DNA from: Hydrangea macrophylla
Lineage: Eukaryota; Streptophyta; Magnoliopsida; Cornales; Hydrangeaceae
NCBI GenBank assembly: GCA_033977485.1
Contig: CM066998.1
Location: 24,119,501-24,183,500, forward strand
Direction: 5' to 3'
DNA length: 64,000 bases
Below, one piece after another: positions 10,694 to 22,467 of this stretch. Numbering within the stretch: the first letter of the stretch is position 1; each line of letters starts with the position of its first letter. A program made the translations under genes and the position numbers. The notes beneath the pieces were generated by a model. The model was not told the origin of the DNA and searched no databases. It saw only the letters and a list, made by a program, of their open reading frames with translations.

Positions 10694-11692
10694 ATGGCTT
10701 CGTATGATCCCGCTCAACTCACAGCTTGGCTGAACATCACGGATGGCGTGGAGCGGATCAACCTCTTTAGCTATGGCTTAACCGAGCTGTTCTCTCTTTT
10801 CCAGATGAACTTGAACACTGAGTTCTTGCGTGCTGCCATTGCCCACTAGGACCCGGTGAATCATGTCTTCAACTTCAATGGCCTGGAGATATGCCCTGTG
10901 TTTGAGGAGTTCTGCGCTATCCTTGGCTTTGATTCTGACTCTGACTTGATTCTCCCTTCTGCTGATACCCTCAGCCCTACGCGAGCCTTGGCTGAATACC
11001 TGAGTTGCTCTGTCACTATTTCCCGCCGGCTGGTTCAAGGTGAGGTTCTCAACATTGCTTCTATTATTGCCCAGTACGCCAGTCCTGGGAATCCCAGCGT
11101 GTATGATGCTTCCCGTGGGGCCGCTTTGATATTGTGCATGACTTCGCACTTCCTGTTCTCGAGCACTTCCATTGACTTGGTGCATGTGTGCCTCGGGCTG
11201 AAACTTAGCAGGAATCCCATGGCCATGGTTCTAGCTGAAACTTTGAATGGTTTGGATAATGCCTTCAACCAAGGGACTCATCTTCTTTCTGGGGCGCCTT
11301 TGGTGTTACAGGCTTGGCTTTACGAGCGCCTTCAGCTGTGGACGGGCCGTATACCACCAGTTTACTTTCGTCGAGCCATGCTTCATTCTCACTATACCTT
11401 CGCCGATTGGGTGGGCATGATGAACGCCTTATCTGAGGCTGACATTTGCTGGATCGTGAGGCGTTGGGGCCTCTATGCTATCACCACAAGCCTCAGGGGT
11501 CACCAGAGAGTGTGGTTGATGGGTCTGAGAGAGACTTCTTTCTATCATCCTCGCCGTTTGGCCAGACAGTATGGACAGGTTCAGGAGGTTCCCCGGGGGT
11601 TTACTGAGAGGGTCTTTGCTTCCAGGATCAGAGCTACCACTATTGCTGCTTTTATTGATGGTTGGACTGACCGAGTAAAGGCCTACTTCTAA
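10694..11692 (+). pseudogene. Second antisense ORF, TE-associated DUF7745-like protein, one in-frame TAG
   Basis: Reads from ATG 10694 (MASYDPAQLTAWLNITDG) to a stop at 11690-11692, 332 codons, interrupted only by TAG at 10847-10849. The part after the stop is fully open and rich in helix-forming residues. It contains FNFNGLEICPVFEEFCAILGF, FLFSSTSIDLVHVCLGL and a C-terminal FIDGWTDRVKAYF. This resembles proteins annotated as DUF7745 or 'aminotransferase-like' in plant transposon contexts, but I am unsure of the family. It follows the PMD gene on the same strand inside element A. No catalytic motif is visible. A single amber codon suggests recent loss or possible read-through. Confidence 0.6.
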
Positions 11693-11968
11693 AGACCTTT
11701 GAAGAAATAAAAGATACTAAGACAAAACTAGTCCTGACTGATTCTGCTCATTCCTCCAAGTGTCTTTGAACATGTGGTTGCTTTTTGAAAGACTTTTATT
11801 TCTTTGATTATTCCTGCCTATGTAATATTCAAAGTTTGTTTATCGGTGAACCTTGGTTACTTTGGGAATCTTGTTTTATGCATTTTAGCTTTCTAAAAAC
11901 ATTTTGTAACTTGAGATTTTAATTAGTTGTTGCTTTTGGTACTTGCTTGAGCATGCTGGGGTTGTTAG
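11693..11968. other. AT-rich spacer
   Basis: Downstream of the second antisense gene. It is T-rich and has no ORF or repeat that I can support. It may hold the antisense 3' end. Confidence 0.4.
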
Positions 11969-12112
11969 AGGCAAACGAGGCGGGTAGCCGAAGTTTGCCC
12001 CTAGTTTGGGATATATATGGTTGTGAGGCAAACGAGATAGATGACCGACGTTTGCCCTAGTTTAGAAGAGGTTCAGGCAAACGAGGCGAGTGGCCGAAGT
12101 TTGCCCCTAGTG
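11969..12112 (-). repeat. Three GGCAAAC...GTTTGCC inverted-repeat modules, element A 3' region
   Basis: Copies near 11969-12010, 12026-12063 and 12072-12112. Each begins AGGCAAACGAG and ends GTTTGCCCCTAG (the middle copy with small changes), so GGCAAAC can pair with GTTTGCC. Element B has four copies at 57733-57938. On the element strand the motif AGGGGCAAAC also forms the end of the PPT. Confidence 0.8.
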
Positions 12113-12178
12113 TGGAGGGTGGTTTTTGGGTTATGGTAAGGACCGCGACTTTATTTTTCTCACGTGCTCATAATTTTT

Positions 12179-12293
12179 GCCTAGGCACCAAGGAGGTGAC
12201 CAAGCGAGCTATTTCTCTCTTTTGTTATTGCTCACTTTGGATTTAGCTCTAATTTTTGCCTAGGCGTCCTTTCGGATTTTCAACCTAGCGAGC
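12179..12293 (-). repeat. Two CCTAGG...CTAGCGAGC modules, element A 3' region
   Basis: Copies at 12179-12209 and 12258-12293. In element orientation each is GCTCGCTAGGT or a variant, then a variable middle, then GCCTAGGC. The CTAGG/CCTAG arms could form a short stem in the second copy. Element B has three copies between 56892 and 57661. Confidence 0.7.
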
Positions 12294-12320
12294 CATCCTT
12301 CTTTTTCTTTTTGAAAGTCT

Positions 12321-12463
12321 GCCTACGTACCCCCGAGCGGGGATCATGTCCAACGTAGTTCGGGCCAAGGTTTTGAAAGGAAAGGTTATTTTTGTTGGTG
12401 GAGCGACCGAACCGATGTGGTTGCCTACGTATCCCCGAGCGGGAATCAGGTCGAGCGTAGTTC
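12321..12463 (-). repeat. Two ACGTAG modules, element A 3' region
   Basis: Copies at 12321-12361 and 12423-12463: GCCTACGTA, a C-run, a G-run with GGAATCA or GGATCA, then CGTAGTTC. Outer arms CTACG/CGTAG and inner C/G runs could pair. A third copy is at 6476-6514; B has three at matching places. Small ORFs across this region are accidental. Confidence 0.75.
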
Positions 12464-12497
12464 AAGGCAAGGCTTGAAAGGAATGGTTATTGGATAG

Positions 12498-13586
12498 TCA
12501 AGCATAGTACTTTTTGAGGCGATCCATGTTGATTGGTTCTTTGAATTCGACACCATCGAGGTCCATGAGGTCAGTCGCTCCTCCAGAAAGAATGGTCTTA
12601 ACAATGTAAGGGTCGACCCATTTTGGCTTAAACTTCCCACGGGGATCAAAGATCGGAGCTCGTAATTCTTTCAGGACAAGGTCGCCTTTGACAATCTTCC
12701 TTGGACGAACCCTTTTGTTGAAAGCACGGGCTATCCTCTTCTGATAGATTCGGACATGGTCGACCGCCGCTAGACGCTTTTCATCTATGAGGGCCAATTC
12801 TTCATACCTTTCTCTCAACCAATCTGATTCTGAAATTTCACACTCTGCCATTACGCGTAGGGATGGTAATTCTATTTCCACCGGAAGTACCGCTTCCATC
12901 CCGTATACTAGTGAGTAAGGAGTCGCTCCTGTGGACGTCCTTATCGATGTTCTGTATCCCCAAAGTGCAAATGGTAGCTTTTCATGCCAGTCTTTGTAGG
13001 TATCAGCTGATTTTTGCAGTATGGCCTTGACATTCTTATTTGCAGCTTCGACTGCCCCATTGGTCTGTGGTCGGTATGGCGACGACTTGTGATAGGTGAT
13101 TTTGTATTCCTCGAACAGATCCCTGACTTCTGCCTTGAAATGACTTCCGTTGTCCGAAATAATCTCACGGGGAACTCCATAACGGCAGATGAGATTTCTC
13201 TTGATGAATTTGGCTACTTCCTTGGCCCCCAACTTGGTGTAGGATGCAGCTTCTACCCATTTTGTGAAGTAGTCTATGGCCACCAGGATGTACCGATTTC
13301 CATTTGAGGCCTTTGGAATGATTTCACCAATAATATCGATTCCCCAGGTGGAGAATGGCCAAGGCGAGGTCATGCTGTATAGAAGGGAAGGTGGTACATG
13401 CATCATATTTGCATGAATCTGGCACTTGTGACACTTTCTCACGTATTCACAACAATCTTTTTCCAATGTTGTCCAGTAGTACCCTTGTCTCACGATTTTC
13501 TTGGCCAGCATGTGGCCGTTCATGTGTGGGCCGCATACCCCTTCGTGTATTTCTTCCATCATTCTTCTGGAGCTCTTCCCAAACAA
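12498..13586 (-). pseudogene. Element A integrase
   Basis: About 362 open codons at the end of gag-pol, ended by the natural TGA. The zinc finger is HMNGHMLAKK...CHKCQ (HHCC). The catalytic triad is complete: Asp in WGIDIIGEI, Asp in IISDNGSHF, Glu in NGAVEAANKNVK. A C-terminal domain follows (VKGDLVLKELR...GKFKPKWVDPYIV). It would insert the cDNA in the nucleus. The domain itself is intact; it is called a pseudogene only because gag-pol upstream has TAG stops, the nearest at 13683-13685. The apparent start has no meaning in a polyprotein. Confidence 0.93.
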
Positions 13587-13682
13587 GCAAGTCAGGTTGT
13601 GACCGTTGTATCCTTTCTTTAGCAGTTTCCCGCCGCAAATGATGAATTGCGCTGCGAATCTTCGAATTGCCCTTTTGTCTCT

Positions 13683-14504
13683 CTAGGTGGATTCTTGGGG
13701 GAACGTCCCCTTTTCTATGATATCCCAGACATCCTGATACCATGGTGCTTCATTCTCTTCTTCTTCGACTGTGGCGATTATGTTGAACGAAGGCTCGTAC
13801 CTCTGCTCAATTACCAAGGGCATCATCCTGAATTCCACAGGAATTTTGATCATCGAAGCTAGAGTGGACAAGGAATCTGCCAGCTGGTTCTCTTCCCTGG
13901 GCAAGTAGAGGAATGTGATACTTTCGAACTGCCTCTTGAGTTGGTCGAGACGATCATGATAGGGCTTCAACCTTTCTTCTTTTACTTTGCATTCTCCTCT
14001 GGCTTGTGATATGATGAGGTTTGAATCCCCGAAGACATCCAACCTCCGAACCTTCAGCTCTAAGGCTGCCTCCATTCCCAGAATGCATGCTTCATACTCA
14101 GCAGTGTTGTTGGTGGAGTTATAATTAAGCTTGACTGCTAACGGAGTATGGTCCCCACTCGGCGATACTAGGATCATCCCTACTCCGTATCCCTTCATGT
14201 TGGCTGCTCCATCGAAGTACAATTTCCACTGTTCTTCCTTGATTTCCACGATGCTCTCGCCTGGAAACGGAAAGTCCCCACTTCCTTCGGAGTCAACGGC
14301 ATGTTCTGCGAGGTGCTCAGCTATGGTTCTCCCTTTTACCGACTTGCTCGTAACATACTTGATATCGAATTCGGATAATAGAAGTAACCAACGGGATATA
14401 CGACCGGTCAGGGCGGGTTTTTCGAGAAGGTATTTTAGAGGATCCATGCGGGATATGAGCACAACCGGAAAGGCCAGCATGTAGTGCCTTAGTCGGCGAG
14501 TGCA
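13683..14504 (-). pseudogene. Element A second (archaeal-type) RNase H and linker
   Basis: Downstream of the classical RNase H. It contains YFDGAANMKGYGVGMILVSP (first Asp), NNTAEYEACILGMEAAL (Glu), VFGDSNLIISQ (Asp) and EENQLADSLS (last Asp). A second RNase H with this spacing is the hallmark of the Tat lineage (family knowledge). The stretch before it (PLKYLLEKPALTGRISRWLLLLSEFD) is the end of the first RNase H. It lies between in-frame TAGs at 14505-14507 and 13683-13685 with no frameshift. A linker toward integrase follows. Confidence 0.88.
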
Positions 14505-14840
14505 CTAAACCAAGGCCCAACATGTTTTTTTGAGGGTAGAATAGTTGAGCTCATACCCAATCCTCCTCTTGCTGAGGTAGTATATGGCTTTTTCGGAGTG
14601 GCTTTCTTCCCCTTCTTGGGCTAGCATGCAACCCATGGCATTTTCAGAGACGGATAGGTAAAGGAATAAGGGCTTATGAGGCATTGGTGGTGAAAGGACA
14701 GGCGGATTTTGGAGGTAGGCTTTTATTTTGTCGAAAGCGGCTTGGCATTGGTCATCCCATTGGAACTTCTCCCCTTTTCTCAACAATCGGAACAGAGGAT
14801 CGCATGTAGCTGTGAGCTTAGAAATGAAGCGGCTGATGAA
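14505..14840 (-). pseudogene. Element A first RNase H
   Basis: In frame with RT after the TAG at 14841-14843. It shows FQWDDQCQAAFDKIKAYL, then LFLYLSVSENAMGCMLAQEG, then AIYYLSKRRIGYELNYSTL. In this group the first Asp of the classical domain is often replaced; here the D of the usual LYLD/DAS motif is Ser (YLSVSE), so this domain may be catalytically degenerate, with the second RNase H doing the work (inference). It ends at the TAG at 14505-14507. Confidence 0.82.
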
Positions 14841-16418
14841 CTAGATTCTTCCGAGGAACCCTCTTACTTCTTTTTCATTCTGTGGTGGCATCATTTCGAG
14901 GATTGCCTTGATCTTAGAGGGGTCCACCTCTATTCCCCTCTGTGTGATGAGAAAACCCAGGAGTTTACCGGAGGTTACGCCGAAAGTGCATTTCTTTGGA
15001 TTCAGCCTCATCTTGTATTTGCGCAACCTTTCGAAGAACTTTTCTAGCGCTACCAGGTGCCCTTCTCTATCCTTGGATTTCACAATCATGTCGTCTACGT
15101 ATACTTCTACCTCCTTGTGAATCATATCATGCAGCAGAGTGGTGGCAGCTCTTTGGTAAGTCGCCCCCGCGTTCTTGAGTCCAAAGGGCATTACCCTATA
15201 ACAGTAGGTTCCCCAAGGGGTGGTGAATGTCGTCTTTTCCCGATCTTCTGGCGCCATTAGAATCTGATTGTACCCTGAGAAACCATCCATGAAAGACAAT
15301 AGCTCATGTCCTGCGGTGTTATCTACCAAGACGTCAATGTGGGGAAGCGGGAAGTCATCCTTGGGACTGGCCTTGTTCAGATCACGAAAGTCGACGCACA
15401 CACGAACCTTTCCATCCTTCTTCGGGACTGGCACGATATTGGCAACCCATTCCGGGTATTCGGTGACAATGATGAACCCTGCCTTGAACTGCTTCTCCAC
15501 CTCTTCTTTAACCTTGAGTGCCCATTCCGGTCTCATGCGCCTCAGTTTCTGCTTGACAGGTTTAGAATTAGGGAGGAGAGGAATATGATGTTGGACAATG
15601 TCGGGATCGACCCCAGGCATGTCTTCGTAAGACCAAGCAAAAACATCTTTGAACTCTTTTAGCAAGAGGGTTAATTTTTCTTTTTCTTCTTTATTAAGGG
15701 TTGAGCCAATTTGCACAATCTGTGGATTATCTATTTCACCTAGGTTAACTGATAAAGTATTTTCGATTATTTCATAAGCAGGTGGTTTTTCAATTAGTTG
15801 CTTTAGTTTGATTGGGAGATCCTCGGAGGGATCTGTGCATTCACAAGTGTCAGACACGGAGGAGTAAGCAGAATCGTCTTTCATTTCATTCATGACAGGT
15901 GAAGTGATTACATTGGATAGTGGTGGGCTTACAGCAGCCGACTCCAGTACAGACTCGATAATTGGTAGTACAGACTTCGGGGGAATAGGGGATTGGGAGA
16001 CACAGACAGATGACTCTACAGCCTGGTTGCTCAGACCCTCCTCGGTTGGCTTGATCTGATCATCTTGGCTTTTGGCCCTCTTTTCTTCCTCCTCCTCAGC
16101 GGATTCCTCCCACATCTTCTTGATTGCTTCAGTGTCAAGGTATTTCAACCAGTCTTCCTCTGGGGTCTTTTCAACTTCTTCGGGATAGAACGGGTCTTGA
16201 TATGGGGGCCTCTCGCAGTCAGCGAAGATTTCAAGCCCGGGGTGCCTTCTCCCAGTGGTTCGATGGACCCAGGGTTCAGGGAACCCGAAGTAAGGGAAAT
16301 CATCACCTTCTTTGACGAATTGTCCATTCAAAGTCTTGCGGTATGGCGGGAGACCCTTCACCCTCTTCTTCCATGGCCTTTGTAGCTCGGCGTCCTCATC
16401 AGTGGGCTTGTACCCCAA
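14841..16418 (-). pseudogene. Element A reverse transcriptase with N-terminal linker
   Basis: 525 open codons. The N-terminal 250 or so form a low-complexity acidic linker (EEVEKTPEEDW, AEEEEEKRAKSQ) that joins protease to RT. RT motifs follow: PVPKKDGKVRVCVDFRDLN, DGFSGYNQILMAPEDREK, TPWGTYCYRVMPFGLKNAGATYQ, catalytic VYVDD, and the GLITQRGIEVDP-type connection. The frame is flanked by TAG at 16470-16472 and 14841-14843 but has no indel. An intron between protease and RT is described for Ogre relatives; I see no need for one here because the frame is continuous. Confidence 0.93.
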
Positions 16419-16469
16419 CCCGAAAGTGCCTTGTTGCCCTTTGATCTGCGGGAATTCCCGAATTCCTTG

Positions 16470-17480
16470 CTAGCGTCGACCCAACCCCATTCCGGGGAAG
16501 TAGTTCATCTTGCGGACAATGTTGACGACTGCGGAGTGGACCTCAGGGAATCGGTCTTCATCTTCGATCATATGAACTTCTTCCATGAAGAATCCTCCGA
16601 TTTCTCCTTCTTCCAGCTCAGGTATTTGGACTTCGAAAATGGGAGCGTAATTTGGGAAAGCTTCGTTACCCCAACTATTACCGAGGATGATCTTTACCTC
16701 CTTCTCATGAATGTACTTGATCATTTGATGCACAGTGGATGATACAGCTTTGTTGGCGTGAAGCCAGGGTCTTCCAATCAGCAGATTGAACGAGGCAGGT
16801 ATGTCCATGACTTGAAAAATCTCGGTGCTCAGCAAAGATCCTACCCGGATTTGGAGAGAAACAGTTCCCATCACATTTCTTCTAGTGTTGTCATAGGCTC
16901 TCACGGATTGCACAGATGGCGTAATGTCAAGGATATTGACCCCCAAAGCAGTGGCAGTTCTCAAGGCACAAACATTCAAAGCAGAACCTGTATCGACTAG
17001 ACAAAACGGCACCTATTGTTCCTTATATCCCACAGTAATGTATAATGCCTTGTTATGCGCGGATCCCTCTGGCGGCAGGTCCTCATCGGAGAATGTAATG
17101 ATCGGGTCGGGGGTAAGCGCACCCAAGAAAGCTATCATGTCCTCCGGCGCGGCGTCGATGGGGACTTCAATCCTAGCCAAGGCATTCAACACGGCTTGCC
17201 TGTGCTTATAGGATGTTACCATGATATCCCACATCGAGAGATGTGCTTGGGTTTTCTTTAGCTGCTTGATCAGCTCATTGTCTTCTTCGATGACCTCATC
17301 CATCTTACCTTTCCCCTTGTCTCTAACTGGACCTTTTTCGATGGCTTCAGTGGCAGGCTGTGGAGGCTGATAATGACGGCCTGACCTAGTTAGGTGATCA
17401 ATCTCGACAGGAGTAGGCCCTTCTACAGTCCCATCCTTCTTAAACCAATCACAATCTATTCCCACAAATGGCTTTTCCGG
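16470..17480 (-). pseudogene. Element A protease region
   Basis: Two open stretches joined by an in-frame TAG at 17013-17015. The first (MGIDCDWF..., to 17465) ends AHNKALYITVGYKEQ. The second begins PFCLVDTGSALNVC, the catalytic DTG of a retropepsin, and continues to FNLLIGRPWLHANKAVSS. The tail GMGLGRR ends at TAG 16470-16472. This would cut the gag-pol polyprotein. Only nonsense changes, no frameshift. Confidence 0.88.
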
Positions 17481-19010
17481 CTAGTTCCAGATGGAAGCAT
17501 GACTCTCGTCGTTAGGATCATACCATTTGAGGTCTACCGCCCCTAAGTCATGCTCTTCCAGGAAGAACAAGTCTTGCTCGTCGTCAAGCTGTTGCTGCCA
17601 CTCGTCATTCTCCCCTCCGATCAGATGAATTCCCTCAGAATCCGGGATGTCAATGCAAGGCAAGGGTTGTCCTAGGAGGGTGATATAAGTAGCAGGGTTG
17701 AAAGGTACGGGACTGGACTCAATGAGGTTGACATTTTGGTGGTTTGGTAGGGGATTTTGGGTGATATGAGGCTGCTTTGGTGGTGGCTCGATGATATTCT
17801 GGTCGATGAGGTCTTGGATGTCATGGCGGAGGCGCATGCAATCATCAGTGTTATGGCCGGGGACTTGGTGGTAAGTACATCGCTTGGACATATCGCAGTT
17901 GGGCGGGAGCGGGGTATTTCGAGGCTGGAGTAATTGGAGATGGCCCTTTTTGAGGAGGCGATCTAGGGCTGAGGAGAGAGAGATTTCTAGCTTGGCAAAA
18001 TTGCGAGGGGGCTTCTTCTGGAAAGGGCGGTTGGAGGGATTTGCCTGGTTGGAGGGTTGGTATGGTCTTGGAGGGTATGCCATGGGTTGGCCGCTAAGGG
18101 CATTGACATCCGGGGGATTCCGGGAGTAGTTGGGTCTTCTTGGCTGACTCGGAGGGTCTTCCTTTTTGATCTTCCCCTCCCTGATAGCATATTCGATTCG
18201 GGTTCCGACTTCAAACAACTCCTCAAAGGTGGAGATGGACTGGTAGAATAATTTCTCATGATAGAGCGGCTGCAGATTCCGGATGAGCATCCTTACCTAT
18301 TCTTTCTCGATTGGCCGGTGGGTCATTTGGGCTACCTTGTTCCTCCATCTGCTCAGAAATGCAGCGAAGGATTCATTGTTGCTTTGCCGGGTTGTTTCCA
18401 AATCTCTGATGGTGACATCCAGCTCTTGATTGTAAGAGTAATGATCGACGAAGACTCGAACAATGTCCTCCCAGGCCCGGGTTTTGGAGGCTTCCAAGGT
18501 TAGGAACCATGATAGTGCAGATTTTGCCAGAGTTTGCAGGAATAGTATTGCAATGTGCTCGTGGGTGCAACCCAAGGACTGGAAGATACTCATACATAGC
18601 TTCACGTGGCTTTTCGGGTTTCCAGTTCCATCAAAGCGATCGATGGCAGGCATTTTGAAATTCTCTGGCAGTTTCAGCTTGACAGGCTCAAAGAGGCCTT
18701 CCAGATCTAACATGTAATCATCGATACCCTTGCTCTTCCTGAGTACGCTTTCCAGTTTGTCAACCTTGTCCATCTTTTCTTGGAGCTTCTTCTCGTATGC
18801 GGACGGTGGGACCCCCTGAAACCAGTCTTCTTCCCCATTATTCTCAGGTGGGGGTAGTTCAAATTTCGGTGGCGGAAACCCGGGCGGAGGTTGCGGCCGC
18901 CGCTGCTTCTGCTCTTCCATGAACTTCAGAACCTGGGCCAGGCTGTCGGACTGCTGGCTTATGGTCGCTCCCAATTCAGTAACCTTGTTTTCCAACTCTT
19001 CCCTATTCAT
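17481..19010 (-). pseudogene. Element A gag
   Basis: From ATG at 19010 (MNREELENKVTELG) to a TAG at 17481-17483, about 509 codons with one internal TAG at 18297-18299. The intact gag of element B has glutamine at that site. It has a coiled-coil-like start, a Pro-rich stretch (PQPPPGFPPPKFELPPPENN), the capsid-type core (FDGTGNPKSHVKLCMSIF, ALSWFLTLEASKTRAWEDI, FAAFLSRWRNKVAQMTHRP), then a variant zinc knuckle CTYHQVPGHNTDDC (CX2HX4HX4C). Gag would form the virus-like particle and pack the RNA. The frame runs on into protease. Confidence 0.93.
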
Positions 19011-19379
19011 GCTGACGTAAGCTGTAGGACTGATTCTGATTAACCGATTATCCGAACTCCTGACCCACGAATAAGACCCTGACTGCTGCCCTTGGGAATC
19101 TATACTGACCTGACAGATTTTGAAAGGACTAGATTAGATCTTTGACAATGGCGACTCTAGGCAGACAAAGGTAGTGATGTGGACCGACTCGAAACAGCGC
19201 GTGCAGATTGGTGGGGAATAGTGCATGCAAATGGGACAAACATGCGGATGTAAGCCCTAATCTATATGATGCTCCTATTTCTAACAGATAGCAGCTAAAC
19301 AAATAAGGTCCTAGCCATATAGAGTGTGCTAACCTTACTTTCTAGTATGATCACCAAGGGATAATATGGATTTCCAAGA

Positions 19380-19620
19380 TACTTCGGGAATTTTGGACAG
19401 AGTTTCTGGGAGAAACTGGTTAATGTGGTTATATCTGGGATATTCGGACAGAGTTTCTGGGAAAAACTGGTTAGTGTGGTTATATCTGGGATATTTGGAC
19501 AGAGTTTCTGGTTAACGTGGTTATATCTGGGATATTTGGACAGAGTTTATGGGGAAACTGGTTATATCTGGGATATTTGGACAGAGTTTCTGGGGAAACT
19601 GGTAAGTACGGTTATAGTGA
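19380..19620. repeat. Degenerate tandem repeat of about 50 bp in the A leader
   Basis: Five copies of GGACAGAGTTTCTGG or a variant, separated by GGTTATATCTGGGATAT or shortened forms. Homologous to 54100-54620 in element B on the opposite strand. Confidence 0.85.
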
Positions 19621-20101
19621 TCATACTTTCTAGCAGGTTTTCATACTCCTATGTCTCAAGACCGACAAACAAGGTTTGCGGTGTATATCTTTGCGAGCAT
19701 GGAGCAGACATCCTTGTCATGATGCTTAGGCAGGTCAACTCAATGTGACTACATGTGAGTGATTGCCTTGGGAGTCATAAGAAAGAGGTTCTGTTCTATG
19801 CCACATAAGCGTCTACACCGCGCAGGTAATCCCGTCAGGGCATACAGCAGTTATATCACATTGTCCTATCTGAAAAGATAAATGAACAGTCCTATGAAAG
19901 GTTCTACAGGAATCTATATGAGAAGGCTGGGTTTAGTCAAAGAGGGTCCGTTGACGAGAGTTCCAAAATACCGTCAGGGAGACAGTACAGAGGTTTTTAC
20001 TCTTTTTGATATACCTTGGAAGGTACAGTATCAACGGTGACTTGTGCCCTGGCACAGCAAGACCTGAACAATGTCAGCGCCGCGTTTCAGACACAGTCGG
20101 A

Positions 20102-20125
20102 GGGGGGGGGGGGGGGGGGGGGGGG
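20102..20125. repeat. G24 homopolymer
   Basis: An unbroken run of 24 G. At the matching place element B (about 53605-53610) has only five C on its strand. It may be a true slippage expansion or a consensus artefact. Confidence 0.9.
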
Positions 20126-20229
20126 AATGCAAGAGTGCAATGCGGTGAACCAAACACAGTAAAAAGATGATTTTAAGGATGCTTCTTATGAGTCAAACCT
20201 CTGTATTATTTTGTTTTTAAAATAAAAAC

Positions 20230-20247
20230 TCCCCAGCAGAGTCGCCA
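20230..20247 (-). promoter_or_regulatory. Element A primer-binding site
   Basis: On the - strand TGGCGACTCTGCTGGGGA starts three bases after the 5' LTR. It is identical to the PBS of element B at 53482-53499. Tat/Ogre elements are described as primed by tRNA-Arg; I have not verified the match. Confidence 0.85.
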
Positions 20248-22467
20248 GATTGTGGATACCGGGAATTGGACCACTTCTCTTGTTTGAGATTGTTTTGAAA
20301 TTGATTTGAATCAAAGAAAGAAAATAGGTCTGTTGAAAACAGATACAGAGTCGCCACTTGGTCTTTAAGGAACCAAGAAACCTAATTTTGACTCACCCAA
20401 ATGGATAAAGGGCACCGGCCCTTTCATAACCAAAGAACTTGGTTCGGGGTTTTGGTACGAGAGAGGAAGGAGCCTTTGTCGCGACTAAAACACCCTCAAC
20501 TCGCCCCATCTTTCGACGGGCCTCAATTAGCATCCAAATAATCATCTTATACTATGTATGGTTCGGCAATTAATACTATGATAGTATATTACATTACATA
20601 AGAAACTTGAAAATGGAAGATCTAAAGATAAAATATCATTCATAAGATCTAAATCAAATATCATGCAATGTAAAGTGAAAGATCACACAAATAAACCTAG
20701 GAAAAATCGTCTAATCACGCTTCAAGTAATTAAGTTTCCTTAATCTAAAGGGGACATGAATCGTTATTGAAACAAATAAGCAAAGAAATCAAAATATGCT
20801 TAGCAAGCTAGTATGATGCGTGTTAATCTTTGATAAAAGAAGACCTCTCAATCCCCGGGACGGATGAGAAAGGATGATTAAATCAAGGGGAAGCATGAAC
20901 GGGTGATCGAGTTCATTCCTTATAATCTCCTTAGATTAAGAGTTACGAAAACCCCAAATCTTGCATGAATGCAATGTATGTATCTAGAATGTGCCAAGGT
21001 TGTAGTGTGCTTTGTGTTTATGGATTCCTAGAATGACTTAGAAGTCTAAAATGTGTATGAATGGATGGATGAAATCAATATGGGATATGTACAAATGTAG
21101 TATGAACTACTTCCTAAGATATGAACTAATTTGGAATGCATATGAGCATCAAATCAAAGAATGAAAGTTGAAATGTACTTGCTGTGAATAGTGGACAGAA
21201 CAGTAGCATGATCTTTTGGAATTTGAAAAGAGGGGTTAGGAATGTTTTCAATGCATGATATTTTATGGAGATGTTCCTTATTGTGTCTAGAACACAACCC
21301 AAAAGGCCAATCTTGAATAGCTATCACAGATTGAGATAAATTATATAAACAATAGAGGTCACTCAGAAACAGAGTTCGTACCGTCGACTGAAATGTTAGA
21401 AAATCTTAGAAACTGAAGAAGAATGATCTAGAGGCCCATTTTATACAGAAAGTTTCCTAAGACATTGCAATTTAAGAGAAAAATAAGTTAGGACCACCCC
21501 TTTTGGAAAAGTTTTCTGGAAAAGAGGTCGTAAGTTGACCTAGCTGCTGTGACAGCAAAAACAGAATGTTTGGAAGGAATGTTGGGACCCCAAATGGACC
21601 ATTTCCAAGTACTTCCAAGTCAAACCAAAAATCATGGGTGTTCTCCAATGAGTTAGGAAGACTTTCCAAGTGGCCTTGTATCCATATGTTGAGTATTGTG
21701 TTCTAGAAAAATCTTTGAACTCAACTCACTCACTGTTTTGACTCATTGTTTTGAAGATTTTGGAGAAAACAAAGTTTTGTTTCTTGAAACCAAATGAGAG
21801 GGATTGAGAGGGGTTTTGAAATAGATGTTTTGAAAACATGTTTCCAACACTCAATAAGGATCATAGCCACTTAGAATACCTACATCAAACTCATCTTTTA
21901 AGAACCTCCAAGATTGTTGGAGAGATTTATTTTGTTTTTAGACATAACTTCAATACATTCCAAGAATACCTTGGAAGTATTGAGGTTATGGTCATCATCT
22001 ATCAAACATGTTTTTGAGGTCAAGAGCTACTATCCATGAGGATTCACTCACCCCAAACTTCATGTCATCACTTAGATGATGATGAACTAGTAAATAAATA
22101 AAGAAAATAAAAAGAAATGGGTTGAGAAGAGATGAACAATAAATAAACAAGCAAGTAGATGATAATCAATAGATGATATTCATGAAGCATGAGACTTGTA
22201 GATTGGTGTATCACTCATATGTAATGACACTAGACATGGAAGAAGCTTCCACATTCTTGAATGCTCACTAAAATGGTGGTTGGGAGTATTGAATGTTGAA
22301 GTAAATGGAAATAATGAAGTAAAAACAAAGTTAGAACTCACTTTTGTTTTGAAAAATCAAAGAATAAAGCTTCTTTTCTCTCCACTCTAACCTTATCTCT
22401 ACACTTTCTCTCCCAAACTTTCTCTAAACTTGCATTTGACTCCCCCAAAATGAGGAGTAATGGGGTG

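Larger units (their letters stand above)
19011..20229 (-). other. Element A leader between PBS and gag
   Basis: Non-coding 1.2-kb leader. It has a degenerate tandem repeat of about 50 bp at 19380-19620 built from GGACAGAGTTTCTGGG and GGTTATATCTGGGATATT. Element B has the same region at 53500-54985 with a longer form of the repeat. No extra ORF before gag is present, unlike classic Ogre elements. Confidence 0.75.

Noticed and set aside
12280..12465. Small ORF with RRQ-type repeats (also 57303-57608)
   Set aside because: It covers the ACGTAG modules of the 3' region. The same translation in A and B follows from conserved non-coding modules, and it lies after the pol stop.
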